Shown one piece after another: positions 1 through 7,544 of a stretch of 64,000 bases of DNA. Within the stretch, counting starts at the first letter, position 1; the number at the start of each line of letters is the position of its first letter. Below the pieces are notes generated by a model. The model did not search any database. It was not told the origin of the DNA and worked only from the letters and a program-made list of their open reading frames with translations. A program made the translations under genes and the position numbers. Source of the DNA: Bacillota bacterium (GTDB lineage: Bacteria > Bacillota > Clostridia > Lachnospirales > Bianqueaceae); assembly GCA_017442735.1 (NCBI GenBank), contig JAFRZE010000058.1, positions 1 through 64,000 on the forward strand. Reading direction: 5' to 3'.

Positions 1-2
1 AT

Positions 3-1121
3 TTCCTTTTTGATACTAAAATCAAAATCGGAAACACTGAATATACTCGGATCACTCAGCCGCTAATCTCCCGCCCTGGATTAGCCGAACATCTTGGTAT
101 CGGCGGATGCCTGGCCGCTGGGATGAATGTTACGATCCATACAACAGATGAAATACCACGATCCTCAGAGGTTGAGGTGCTGGGCAGAATAAAGGGGATA
201 GACGGTTCATCTCCTACAGACTGGGAGTCTTACGGGAAATTTTATATCGACAAGAGAGACACAACGATCCACGGGCAAGTTGGCCTAACGTGCATGGATA
301 AGATGCTTCTTCTGGACGACGAGTTTCATTCCGGAAACTGGCCTTTGAGTCAACAGGATTGTGCGGAATTAGTGGCAGACTATCTTGGGATAGAGCTGGA
401 TCCACGCACAAGCATAAATCCAAACTATACGATCCAATATCCGTTTAATTACACGATGCGTGAATCTATGGGTCATATAGCAGCAGATAACGGCGGAAAC
501 TGGATCATAACGCCTGACGATAAACTATATTTGGTCCCATTGATCAGGACAGATACAGCAGCGGATATTATAGCTGTATTAAATTCCTTCACATTAGGGA
601 TTCCGGTTCAGATCAGAGGAGTCCAGATGATAAACGCGATAAACCAGGAATTTGATGCCGGCACAGTTGGCGAAGGCGGAGTCGTTCAATCCCTGGTAAA
701 CCCAGAGGCCAGCCAGGCGATAGCGAATAATCTCTATACCATGTTAGGCGGGAAAACGTATAAACCGTTTGAATGCCAGAAGATAATAATGGACCCGGCA
801 ATCGAGGTAGGAGATATTGTTACGATCAAAGGATCCACGCTGCAGATCTATGATATGGACATTACAATGGGTGGTTCTTACCGCGTGGATCTACATTGCC
901 CGGATGCGGCGGAAATGGATTCAGAATACCCATACAAATCAGCTTTTTCAAAATTGCAAGGACGGCTTAATTCTGTAAATAGCGTCGGCGCGAGAAACTT
1001 TGTCCGACACAGCAACGTACTGGATTTTGAAACAGACGGCTTCGTATGGCAAATGACATATAACGGCCATAAAGCATTGGTAAATGGACACGGGTTGGAG
1101 GTAATGAATCATGGCAATTAG
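3..1121 (+). CDS. Siphophage tail/baseplate hub-like protein, 5' partial
   Basis: The reading frame is open to the left edge, so the N-terminus is missing and 372 codons are visible. The segment around CMDKMLLLDDEF, followed by a WPLSQQDCAELVADYLGIEL-type stretch and GGNWIITPDDKLYLVPL, is characteristic of siphovirus Dit/Tal-type tail proteins found after the tape-measure gene. The product is a virion tail-tip structural protein. Its stop overlaps the next start by 11 bases, indicating translational coupling with the following tail fibre gene. The family assignment rests on remembered resemblance and gene order; no enzymatic motif is visible. Confidence 0.6.
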   Translation, partial: FLFDTKIKIGNTEYTRITQPLISRPGLAEHLGIGGCLAAGMNVTIHTTDEIPRSSEVEVLGRIKGIDGSSPTDWESYGKFYIDKRDTTIHGQVGLTCMDKMLLLDDEFHSGNWPLSQQDCAELVADYLGIELDPRTSINPNYTIQYPFNYTMRESMGHIAADNGGNWIITPDDKLYLVPLIRTDTAADIIAVLNSFTLGIPVQIRGVQMINAINQEFDAGTVGEGGVVQSLVNPEASQAIANNLYTMLGGKTYKPFECQKIIMDPAIEVGDIVTIKGSTLQIYDMDITMGGSYRVDLHCPDAAEMDSEYPYKSAFSKLQGRLNSVNSVGARNFVRHSNVLDFETDGFVWQMTYNGHKALVNGHGLEVMNHGN

Positions 1122-1809
1122 CCCAGAACAGAGTTTACTGGATTTAGCGGCAAGAACCGCCACAGCGGACAGCGATCTGATACTCGTCAACAGCGGTGGT
1201 ACGGATTATAAACAGACGAAGCAGGATTTTTTGCAGGGCGATTTTTACTATACGTTCGCCAATGACACGCTTATAACAACGCAAGCCGATAGCCTTGCAA
1301 CGGGCAGGTATTTTGGTACGATTGCCTCCTATGGTCATCAATCCGAAACAGGTGTACCAGTAAACTCATCGTTTTATGTACATCTTATAAACTATGGTGG
1401 AAACTATAAAATAATTTACCTTACTCGACAAGCAACAGGGGATGTGTACTTCAAGGCAAAGGTAAACGGAACATGGCAAGCGGACTGGACACAAGAACCG
1501 ACCAGAGAAGAGATGGACAGAATCAAGAGTGATCTTGCATCGATAACCGCAGGATCAAGCGTAACACTTACAGTTGCAAACAATTCCAGAATAATTCTTT
1601 TTGCTACTGGAGGTGCAGATTCAAGATGCGGTGCATGGCATATATTTGTTGCATCTAATGGTGGAGTTGCTGTTTCTCCTATTGGAACAGTTGGATCATA
1701 TGTTTCTGCATCTTCTTCTGGTGCAAATAAAATCGTTGTATCTAACACTACAAGTGGTTCAGGATCAGCATACTTAAATGCGATAGTTTTCGCAGGTTCA
1801 ATTTCATAA
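1111..1809 (+). CDS. Phage tail fibre protein with pyocin-knob-like domain
   Basis: This 232-residue protein begins MAISPEQSLLDLAA, a short N-terminal segment often used to dock onto a tail protein. Residues about 50-130 (ATGRYFGTIAS through VYFKAKVNGTWQADW) resemble a pyocin-knob domain, a small beta module found in bacteriophage and tailocin fibres. The last 90 residues are Ser/Gly/Val-rich beta structure, plausible for a receptor-contacting tip. It overlaps the upstream tail gene and is followed by a short gene with a strong ribosome site. A role in host recognition is inferred from position and composition. Confidence 0.55.
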   Translation: MAISPEQSLLDLAARTATADSDLILVNSGGTDYKQTKQDFLQGDFYYTFANDTLITTQADSLATGRYFGTIASYGHQSETGVPVNSSFYVHLINYGGNYKIIYLTRQATGDVYFKAKVNGTWQADWTQEPTREEMDRIKSDLASITAGSSVTLTVANNSRIILFATGGADSRCGAWHIFVASNGGVAVSPIGTVGSYVSASSSGANKIVVSNTTSGSGSAYLNAIVFAGSIS

Positions 1810-1819
1810 GGAGGTAATC

Positions 1820-1942
1820 GTGAATACCATCGACTACCTTTTTGATCCTAAACGATTCTCAAAGAAACACCGATTTACTGTCAGGCTTGCAAACTTTTTT
1901 GCAGGAATCGAATTATTCATACTCAAGAGGTTCAAGAGGTGA
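1820..1942 (+). CDS. Small basic phage protein (40 aa), unrecognised
   Basis: A GTG start at 1820 follows a near-perfect ribosome site (AAGGAGGTAATC) placed just after the fibre gene stop. The ORF encodes 40 residues, starts MNTIDYLFDPKRFSKKHRF, has a short hydrophobic stretch (LANFFAGIELFIL) and ends KRFKR. It ends by overlapping the ribosome site of the next tail gene. Basic ends with a central hydrophobic segment could suit membrane association. The family is not recognised. The strong ribosome site and tight fit between neighbours are the evidence for translation. Confidence 0.5.
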   Translation: MNTIDYLFDPKRFSKKHRFTVRLANFFAGIELFILKRFKR

Positions 1943-1944
1943 TC

Positions 1945-2931
1945 ATGCCAACCAGAACAACAGACACACAAACCTATCAGAATCAGTCGATCCAGTGCGC
2001 GAAATTCGTATCCGATGAACCGTTCGTCTGGAAGGCTGTCAAAGTTGTGCAGGCCGCTACAGACTATTGGTTCCAATTTGTCATAAAAGCATCCGCCGAC
2101 GCTACTATAATGATCCAGGTAGGCGACATGGTGAAGTCCCAGGCGGTAACTACCGACTGGACTAAATATGTCATAGATTTTCCATCCGTGACAAATGATG
2201 TGGATTCGTTATATATCGGATTCCCAGCTGGGACATACTGGGTATATAACGTACAATTAGAGCCGGCGCAGACACCTTCCGCATGGCGGCCAGCGCCGGA
2301 GGACGGTGAGGATTATGCGGACAAGGCAGCGCAAGACGCTGTAGACTCGCAAACCCAGCTTGATGTATTTAATAAACTGACAAATAATGGGACAGCTCAA
2401 GGCGTTTATATGGTTGATGGACAAATCTATATAAACGGAGAATACATCGCAGCGAACACGGTGAATGCGAACGTACTCAGCGGCGGCACAATCAAAGGCG
2501 TGACGATCGATATTGGAAACGGTGTATTTGTTGTTGACGAGAACGGCGAGGTTACGGCGGCAAACTTGCACATGACAGGCGGGAGTCTAAATCTCGAAAC
2601 AGATACGGAAACGTATGACTTTATCCGACTGACTTACGGCGCATGGAAGTCAGTCTTTAGCACCCAGTCTGTCTCGTTTCAGTACGCAAACAGCGTCACG
2701 GGACGGACCTATCAAGTTACCTATTCACCTATCAGCATAGAGGGATTTATCGATACCGGGACCTCTAAGCATGGCTTTCAGATCAGTATGCCGTCTGGGA
2801 CAACCTCTTCCAGTACGGGCGGGATATCGTTATTCGACGGCGCGGGAACGGAAAGGGTAAGGTTGACAAATAACGGGTTAAATTTTTATAACGCCAGCGG
2901 AACGCTGACGAAAACATATAGTGCAACCTAA
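1945..2931 (+). CDS. Phage tail spike/minor structural protein
   Basis: ATG 1945 is preferred over an in-frame GTG at 1939 because the GTG lies inside the Shine-Dalgarno-like AAGAGGT. The protein is 328 residues. Residues about 1-115 look like a carbohydrate-binding jelly roll ending LEPAQTPSAWRPAPED, a common junction in Firmicutes phage tail proteins. The middle contains LFNKLT-type helix and YINGEYIAANTVNANVLSGG, a recurring motif of phage minor structural proteins where fibre domains join. The C-terminal 140 residues are beta-rich. It is likely a tail-tip or side-fibre subunit; the function is inferred from motif and position. Confidence 0.6.
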   Translation: MPTRTTDTQTYQNQSIQCAKFVSDEPFVWKAVKVVQAATDYWFQFVIKASADATIMIQVGDMVKSQAVTTDWTKYVIDFPSVTNDVDSLYIGFPAGTYWVYNVQLEPAQTPSAWRPAPEDGEDYADKAAQDAVDSQTQLDVFNKLTNNGTAQGVYMVDGQIYINGEYIAANTVNANVLSGGTIKGVTIDIGNGVFVVDENGEVTAANLHMTGGSLNLETDTETYDFIRLTYGAWKSVFSTQSVSFQYANSVTGRTYQVTYSPISIEGFIDTGTSKHGFQISMPSGTTSSSTGGISLFDGAGTERVRLTNNGLNFYNASGTLTKTYSAT

Positions 2932-2950
2932 GAGGAAGGAGGGACCATAG

Positions 2951-3223
2951 ATGGAATCAATTATCGCCGTGATCATCACTGGTGCTGTTTCGCTCATAGG
3001 AACTATCATCACCGTAATTGCTACGTCCAACAAAACGGCACAAGACATGAAGATCACTCAGGCCGTCACCGACCAAAAGATCCTGGGCCTTACGCAAGAA
3101 GTTCGAGATTTGAAATCGGATGTGCGAGGACATAACAACTACGGGAGCCACATCACGGTGCTGGAAACAAAGATGGAAGACATTTTAAAACGTATCAGTA
3201 ATCTGGAACAGAAAGGAGCATAA
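2951..3223 (+). CDS. Membrane-anchored coiled-coil protein, XhlA/holin-accessory-like
   Basis: The protein is 90 residues. An N-terminal transmembrane helix (residues about 3-24, IIAVIITGAVSLIGTIITVI) is followed by a soluble coiled coil ending VLETKMEDILKRISNLEQ. Start is ATG 2951 after GGAAGGAGGGACC. Such one-helix plus coiled-coil proteins sit between tail and lysis genes in many Gram-positive prophages and include XhlA-type accessory holins. Here a true holin lies 1 kb downstream, so this may be an auxiliary lysis protein. Specific function is an inference. Confidence 0.5.
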   Translation: MESIIAVIITGAVSLIGTIITVIATSNKTAQDMKITQAVTDQKILGLTQEVRDLKSDVRGHNNYGSHITVLETKMEDILKRISNLEQKGA

Positions 3224-3224
3224 A

Positions 3225-3433
3225 ATGAAATATGTAGTCATTGAATTGCAAGATAGAGGGGCCAGGTAGATAATATTGTCACCTCATATGAATCTGTAAA
3301 CCAGGCAGAGCAGAAATATCATCAGGTGCTTGCTGCAGCCGCCGTAAGTCCGGTGGCTTGTCACTCCGCGGTTATGATGAACAGCGAGGGAATGTATATC
3401 AAGTCTGAAAGCTACAAACATGAGGTAGAATGA
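3225..3433 (+). pseudogene. Small phage protein broken by a frameshift
   Basis: ATG 3225 follows AAAGGAG and opens MKYVVIELQD, but the frame hits TAG at 3267 after 14 codons. From about 3266 a second frame reads DNIVTSYESVNQAEQKYHQ and continues through AAAAVSPVACHSAVMM to YKHEVE and a stop at 3431-3433. Together these match a common roughly 70-residue family of clostridial phage proteins. One missing G in the GGGG run at 3258-3261 would restore the whole ORF. It is either a real single-base deletion or a sequencing error in a homopolymer. Its stop overlaps the next start (ATGA). Confidence 0.75.
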
Positions 3434-3762
3434 TGGACAATATCATTATCGCAAATATAACTTCGGATCAAAACCTGTGTATGACGCGATCTGCCTGGCA
3501 GGGCGATTATGGGCAAATATTAAAGCCTCAAGGAATAGATCTTCCGGAAGCGTATGAAGTTCATTTTGCGAACCAACAGACTGGTGGTGTTACAGTCACC
3601 CAGATAGGGAACGAGGACGGTGTAACTATCCCAGATTCTATGTTTCTTTCCGGATCTGATATATATGCGTTTATCTACTTGCATACAGGCGAGGAAGACG
3701 GCGAAACTGTATATAATGGTCGGAACAATTATTCAGCTACTTGCAGAAAGGGTGAATCATGA
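3430..3762 (+). CDS. Phage baseplate/fibre-type protein, unrecognised (110 aa)
   Basis: The start is coupled (ATGA) to the frameshifted gene upstream. Residues about 15-90 (AWQGDYGQILKPQGIDLPEAYEVHF through VYAF-type IYLHTGEEDGETVY) recall the N-terminal beta domain of phage baseplate/fibre proteins that start with a docking sandwich. The last 16 residues (after ETVYNGRN) look unlike that fold. A shift to another frame there would give a hydrophobic ending (about MVGTIIQLLAERVN), so a second frameshift is possible. However, the annotated stop forms a normal ATGA overlap with the next gene. The function is unknown. Confidence 0.5.
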   Translation: MMDNIIIANITSDQNLCMTRSAWQGDYGQILKPQGIDLPEAYEVHFANQQTGGVTVTQIGNEDGVTIPDSMFLSGSDIYAFIYLHTGEEDGETVYNGRNNYSATCRKGES

Positions 3763-3926
3763 CTGATGAAGAACTATACGAGATTGTCAAAAAAGCATAT
3801 CAAGATGCGAATAGACAATATCTTATCGATCAGGTGAAAGACGCTTGCCGATACTGCCCGAATAATCCACAGAATGGTGGGTCTGGTGTATGCCACTGCG
3901 TACTTGGGCAAGCGGTTATATACTAA
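3759..3926 (+). CDS. Small Cys-rich phage protein (55 aa), possible zinc knuckle
   Basis: ATG 3759 overlaps the upstream stop. The 55-residue product starts MTDEELYEIVKKAYQDANRQ and carries a cysteine cluster, C-x2-C (DACRYCPN) then C-x-C (GVCHCVLG), that could bind one zinc ion or form a redox pair. The helical N-terminus and coupled start support a real gene. It is the last gene before a repeat-rich noncoding stretch. It is not recognised beyond being typical of small conserved phage proteins. Confidence 0.5.
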   Translation: MTDEELYEIVKKAYQDANRQYLIDQVKDACRYCPNNPQNGGSGVCHCVLGQAVIY

Positions 3927-4202
3927 TTAACCTAACACGCAAGATGCGTTAAAAATCTAATTCTAACACGCATGATGAGTTAGCCAACACGCTAATTTGA
4001 TTTTAACGCATTAAACGTGTTAAATGATGTGTTACGCGCGTTAGAATTGACTTACCAGCAAATGGCCAGCAAATGACCAGCAAATGAGAATCAACTATAA
4101 AACGTGCATGAATCAATAAAAGATGCACGTTACCAGCAAATGGCCAGCAAATTAAAAAGAATCTGTCCCTAAATAAGGACAGGAAAGGGCTTGTTATAGA
4201 TA
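3927..4202 (+). repeat. Repeat-rich noncoding segment between tail and lysis genes
   Basis: This 276-base AT-rich gap holds no convincing gene. It contains several AACACGC/GCGTTA words, including a spaced inverted pair (TTCTAACACGC at 3961 and GCGCGTTAGAA at 4036). Three tandem 11-base CCAGCAAATG(G/A) units lie at 4055-4087, with two more at 4133-4153. These form a 23-base direct repeat (4052-4074 and 4130-4152) flanking a 9-bp hairpin (AACGTGCAT at 4101, ATGCACGTT at 4123). A second hairpin, CTGTCC/GGACAG (4163-4182), follows. A TATAAT at 4209-4214 precedes the holin gene, but no convincing -35 was found. Confidence 0.8.
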
Positions 4203-4235
4203 GTGCGATATAATCATGGTATGGAGGTGATAAAA

Positions 4236-4454
4236 ATGAAAATTGATTGGGAAAGAAAGCTAACATCCAGAAAATTTTGGATAGCGGTTGCGGCCTTTGT
4301 CAGTATGCTCATTATTGCCTTTGGAGGCAGCCAGGATCTTGCAGCACAGATTGTTGCTATTATAATGGCCGGTGCTACGGTCATGGCATACATATTCGGG
4401 GAGGGGCTTGCCGATCAGGCTGGCGCTATAGCCGATATGGAGGACAAAGAATGA
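4236..4454 (+). CDS. Phage holin (72 aa)
   Basis: ATG 4236 follows GGAGGTG at ideal spacing; in-frame upstream codons lack a ribosome site. The product starts MKIDWERKLTSRKFWIAV, with a charged N-terminus typical of the phi-LC3-type holin family. It has two predicted transmembrane helices (about residues 13-30 and 38-56) and an acidic C-terminus ADMEDKE. It would form membrane lesions that release the endolysin. Its stop overlaps the endolysin start (ATGA), the classical holin-endolysin arrangement. Confidence 0.8.
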   Translation: MKIDWERKLTSRKFWIAVAAFVSMLIIAFGGSQDLAAQIVAIIMAGATVMAYIFGEGLADQAGAIADMEDKE

Positions 4455-5272
4455 GCTATTCACCACTCGTTAGTTACTTCAATCAGTCACCTAATTATGA
4501 AAGTAGAAACGGGAATAAGATCCAAGGGTTTGCGATTCATTGCTTTGTCGGCCAGCTTGGAATGCCTCGTGGAGTAGATGTATTCAAGCCGGAGAGCAAA
4601 GATGCGTCGGCCAACTATGTTATCGCCTATGACGGCCAGATCGGTGCGGCACTGCAGGACGAACAACGGTCCTGGTGCACAAGCAGCCGGATTGACGAAA
4701 AGGTCTTGAGCATTGAATGTGCAAGTGATTCTTATTCCCCGTATGCGATTACAGATGAATGTTATAAATCTTTAATTGCTCTTTTGGCGGACCGTTGTAA
4801 GGCATATGGGATCAAAAAGCTGTCGTTTGCTAACGATGCGGATTATGGCCGTGCATTGAAATTGTCGGAAGACTATCAGAATATTGTATGCCATAGATGG
4901 TACGCGAATAAAAGCTGTCCCGGCGAAGCAATTATGAACCTACTTATCAGCGGGAGAATCACGTCCGATGTAAACGCTATACTAAATGGCGATCAGCCAG
5001 CCCCGGAGCCGCCGGAGCCAGATCCGCCGGAAGCCTGGGATTACTGCGAACCAACGTCTATAATCATCGGCGTCGGAGATGAAGGCCATGCCGTAAAAAC
5101 ATTACAGGGCGCGTTAATTGCACACGGGTACGACCTTGACGAATATGGAGGCGCGGATGGCATTTTCGGTTATGGCACGGAAAAAAGAGTAAAAGAGTAT
5201 CAGGCTGATAATGCTCTCGCCATTGATGGCGTAGTCGGCGCTGATACATGGTCGAGCCTTACTGGGAAATGA
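4451..5272 (+). CDS. Phage endolysin: N-acetylmuramoyl-L-alanine amidase with peptidoglycan-binding domain
   Basis: The 273-residue protein cleaves the bond between MurNAc and L-alanine in the wall. The N-terminal Amidase_2 domain (about 1-165) shows zinc-ligand candidates His30 (FAIHCF), His148 and Cys156 (CHRWYANKSCPG). A Pro/Glu-rich linker at 182-194 leads to a PG_binding_1 domain (about 205-272, ending DGVVGADTWSSL). There is no signal peptide, consistent with export through the holin encoded just upstream, with which it shares an ATGA overlap. It also overlaps the next gene by ATGA. Confidence 0.9.
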   Translation: MSYSPLVSYFNQSPNYESRNGNKIQGFAIHCFVGQLGMPRGVDVFKPESKDASANYVIAYDGQIGAALQDEQRSWCTSSRIDEKVLSIECASDSYSPYAITDECYKSLIALLADRCKAYGIKKLSFANDADYGRALKLSEDYQNIVCHRWYANKSCPGEAIMNLLISGRITSDVNAILNGDQPAPEPPEPDPPEAWDYCEPTSIIIGVGDEGHAVKTLQGALIAHGYDLDEYGGADGIFGYGTEKRVKEYQADNALAIDGVVGADTWSSLTGK

Positions 5273-5652
5273 GTTTCCAAAAGGTTAATCCAAATCCGAT
5301 ATGGTCCTCAGTTGACGATTGTGCTATACGAGCCATAGCGATTGCCCTGGATAAAACATGGGACGATGTTTATATAGATCTTTGCGTGCAAGGTTATTTG
5401 CTGAAAAACATTCCATCGTCAAAGATGGTTGTATCAGAGTATCTATTGAAAAAAGGTTTTGAGCGCACCGCGATCCAAAATACTTGCCCTGCCTGCTATA
5501 CGGTAGCGGACTTTGCTCATGATCATCCTATAGGAACGTATATATTGGTTACAGCCAGTCATGCGGTTGCGATCGTCTCCGGGGATTACCTTGACGCGTG
5601 GGACAGCGGAGACGAAGTACCTATGTACTATTGGAGGAAACATGATAAATAA
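5269..5652 (+). CDS. Papain/C39-like cysteine peptidase-fold protein in the lysis operon
   Basis: The start ATG 5269 overlaps the endolysin stop (ATGA). The 127-residue protein has the layout of a minimal C39/papain-fold domain: Cys18 in DDCAIRAIAIAL at the start of a helix, His98 in TASHAVAIVSG and Asp112 in DAWDSGDE. No signal peptide is visible. In phages such domains occur as CHAP-like wall hydrolases or as stand-alone proteins of unknown target. Placement beside holin and endolysin suggests a second lysis or envelope function. Catalytic residues are assigned by pattern only. Confidence 0.55.
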   Translation: MSFQKVNPNPIWSSVDDCAIRAIAIALDKTWDDVYIDLCVQGYLLKNIPSSKMVVSEYLLKKGFERTAIQNTCPACYTVADFAHDHPIGTYILVTASHAVAIVSGDYLDAWDSGDEVPMYYWRKHDK

Positions 5653-6040
5653 CCCCTACTATTCATATATTAACCCATATACTAACCCATATATTAACCC
5701 ATATAATCCGTATAATCAGCCAGCATATATCCCGGAGCACAGACAGGAAATCCCGTTTGTCCAGGGTATAGAGGCGGCTAAAGCTTATCAGGTCGCTGCG
5801 GGATCAAAAGTCATTCTTTTTGATTCGGAAGATCAACGCTTTTATGTGAAACAAACGGATGCAAACGGTGTGCCGCAGCCGATGTTGATATTCGATTATG
5901 TCCAGCATAAAGATCCGGAACCCAAAAAAGAAGAAGTGGACTTTAGCCAGTTTGTCACAAAAGATGATCTTGAAAAGATTATTGCGGATCTCAAACCAAA
6001 GAGGCAAAAGAAAGAGGTAGCAGATGAACAAGCTGTTTAA
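5642..6040 (+). CDS. Phage protein with Asn-Pro-Tyr repeat N-terminus
   Basis: ATG 5642 lies after TTGGAGGAAAC and overlaps the upstream gene by 11 bases. The first 30 residues repeat the INPY/TNPY unit (MINNPYYSYINPYTNPYINP), encoded by a 12-base near-tandem repeat. Residues 40-95 (PFVQGIEAAKAYQVAAGSKV to MLIFDYVQHK) form a small beta domain seen in many clostridial phage genomes, function unknown. The C-terminus is charged and helical (FVTKDDLEKIIADLKPKRQKK). The next gene starts 17 bases before its end. The Tyr/Pro repeats recall coat or adhesin tails. Confidence 0.5.
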   Translation: MINNPYYSYINPYTNPYINPYNPYNQPAYIPEHRQEIPFVQGIEAAKAYQVAAGSKVILFDSEDQRFYVKQTDANGVPQPMLIFDYVQHKDPEPKKEEVDFSQFVTKDDLEKIIADLKPKRQKKEVADEQAV

Positions 6041-6242
6041 TATGTTCGGACAATCTCAGAACACAGGTCCGCTTGGGAATATGGCTAATCTTGTTTCGCA
6101 GTTTAATCAATTCAGACAAACATTCCAGGGAGATCCTAATCAGGAAGTACAGAAGCTTCATAATTCCGGTCAAATGTCACAAGAACAATATAATAAGCTT
6201 TCTCAGATGGCACAAACGTTTTCGTCATTAGTGAGAAGATAA
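6024..6242 (+). CDS. Small Gln/Asn-rich phage protein (72 aa)
   Basis: The 72-residue product starts MNKLFNMFGQSQNTGPLGN and is almost entirely helical and rich in Gln and Asn, with QMSQEQYNKLSQMAQTF near its end. It overlaps the preceding gene by 17 bases, so it is likely co-translated. The 77 bases after it hold an imperfect palindrome around TTTGGCCAAA (6271-6287) and a TATAAA, a possible internal promoter for the next gene, though no -35 is convincing. Family and function are unknown. Confidence 0.5.
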   Translation: MNKLFNMFGQSQNTGPLGNMANLVSQFNQFRQTFQGDPNQEVQKLHNSGQMSQEQYNKLSQMAQTFSSLVRR

Positions 6243-6319
6243 AGAGATGTCCGCCCCTAAATCAGATACAAACTTTTGGCCAAAGTTGTATAAAAAATAT
6301 TTAGAGGAGGACTTTTTAT

Positions 6320-7072
6320 ATGAGTCTTACTGGAAACGAAATGTCGCCTGCTGATATTAGCGCGGTTGTTAATCGAGGAAACGGCGGAGGTTTCTTTGGA
6401 GGTGATAGCTGGATCTCGTTGATTATTCTGTTTCTTTTCTTCGCTGTACTCGGCGGCGGCTGGGGCAATGGATTCGGCGGTGGAAATGGAGGACAGAATG
6501 TGAACGAGAATATTAACCGTGGCTTTGATCAGTCCGCCACTATGGCTGCTCTCAATAGTCTTGGCGCTTCCGTAAATGGCGGCTTCCAGAATAACATGGG
6601 ACAGGCATACCAGGCTCAGATCGATGCGATGCAGCGTAGCTTTGCGGCACAGACTGCGATCGATTCGAGGCTTGATTCCCTGGCGATGGCTTTACAGAAT
6701 TGTTGCTGTGAGAATAGGGCGGCCACTGCAGATCTCAAGTATACTGTAGCGAATGAGGCTTGCAATACCCGTCAGACTATTCAGCAGGGCAACCAGATGA
6801 TCATGGACAAACTTTGCCAGCTGGAACTGGATGGAGTTAAGAATCAGCTTGCCCAGGCGCAGAGGGAGAATGTTTCTTTGCAGAACCAGCTCAATATGTC
6901 CGCTTTGCGCGAGTCTCAGACTGCCCAGAATGCCTTTATCATGCAGGGCTTCACAAATGAGGTTGATGCGCTGTATAACAGACTGAATAACTGTCCCGTT
7001 AGTACTATTCCCGTCTATGGGAAACAGCCTATATTCACCTGTGGGAATAATGGCTGTGGGTGCAATGGTTGA
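6320..7072 (+). CDS. Membrane-anchored Gly-rich, Cys-rich coiled-coil phage protein
   Basis: Start ATG 6320 follows TAGAGGAGGAC. Of 250 residues, 20-60 are Gly-rich and enclose one transmembrane segment (about 31-46, WISLIILFLFFAVLGG). Residues 65-220 are helical with coiled-coil character, interrupted by Cys-Cys-Cys at 128-130 (LQNCCCENRAATADLKY) and further cysteines at 148, 166 and 225. It ends CGNNGCGCNG. This architecture recurs in gut Firmicutes phages, but no function is known to me. The membrane anchor and cysteine clusters suggest an envelope-located oligomer, possibly disulfide- or metal-linked. Confidence 0.6.
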   Translation: MSLTGNEMSPADISAVVNRGNGGGFFGGDSWISLIILFLFFAVLGGGWGNGFGGGNGGQNVNENINRGFDQSATMAALNSLGASVNGGFQNNMGQAYQAQIDAMQRSFAAQTAIDSRLDSLAMALQNCCCENRAATADLKYTVANEACNTRQTIQQGNQMIMDKLCQLELDGVKNQLAQAQRENVSLQNQLNMSALRESQTAQNAFIMQGFTNEVDALYNRLNNCPVSTIPVYGKQPIFTCGNNGCGCNG

Positions 7073-7080
7073 GGTGTAAT

Positions 7081-7533
7081 ATGGCGGCAGAATATCTTGC
7101 AAATGCGGTGCAGGCAGTAAATCTTAACGCACCGATCATATTTACGGCATCTATTCCGTGTAATCGTGGAAATGTGTACCACGAAGACGAAACAGGAATT
7201 TTTATTCTCCGTGGAAACACAAACCAGTGTTGCGCAACGTACCAGGTAACATTTAACGGGAATGTGGCCATCCCGGAAGGGGGGACCGTTGGCCCGGTGG
7301 CAGTCGCCATCGCTTTGAACGGCGAACCGCGGCCTACCAGTAGAGCGATCTATACGCCGGCCGCTGTAGATGAGTATGGGAATCTTACGTCAACAGCGAT
7401 TATCAAGATCCCGCGCGGATGTTGCTTCCCGCTCTCCATAGAAAGTGTGCCAGCCACAGAAGATCCTACTGCGACTCCCGCTCCTGTTATCAACGTACAG
7501 AATGCGAACCTTGTTATCTCACGAATTGCATAA
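7081..7533 (+). CDS. Predicted jelly-roll (BclA/TNF-like) phage protein
   Basis: ATG 7081 is chosen because GAGGTG lies seven to twelve bases upstream. The 150-residue product has alternating short hydrophobic beta strands (TYQVTFNGNVAIPEGG, GPVAVAIALNGEP, INVQNANLVISRIA), resembling the C-terminal trimeric jelly roll of BclA-type exosporium proteins. It has Cys-Cys pairs in NQCCATY and RGCCFPL. No collagen repeats precede it. It sits nine bases after the Cys-rich membrane protein and may be its partner. The fold call is by strand pattern only. Confidence 0.5.
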   Translation: MAAEYLANAVQAVNLNAPIIFTASIPCNRGNVYHEDETGIFILRGNTNQCCATYQVTFNGNVAIPEGGTVGPVAVAIALNGEPRPTSRAIYTPAAVDEYGNLTSTAIIKIPRGCCFPLSIESVPATEDPTATPAPVINVQNANLVISRIA

Positions 7534-7544
7534 GGAGGGAATAA

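Noticed and set aside
4186-4214. Full promoter before the holin gene
   Set aside because: A TATAAT is present at 4209, but the nearest TTG-type -35 (TTGTTA) is only 12 bases away and no alternative box fits.
6247-6354. 35-codon ORF between two post-lysis genes
   Set aside because: It has no ribosome site and overlaps the well-supported next start by 35 bases.
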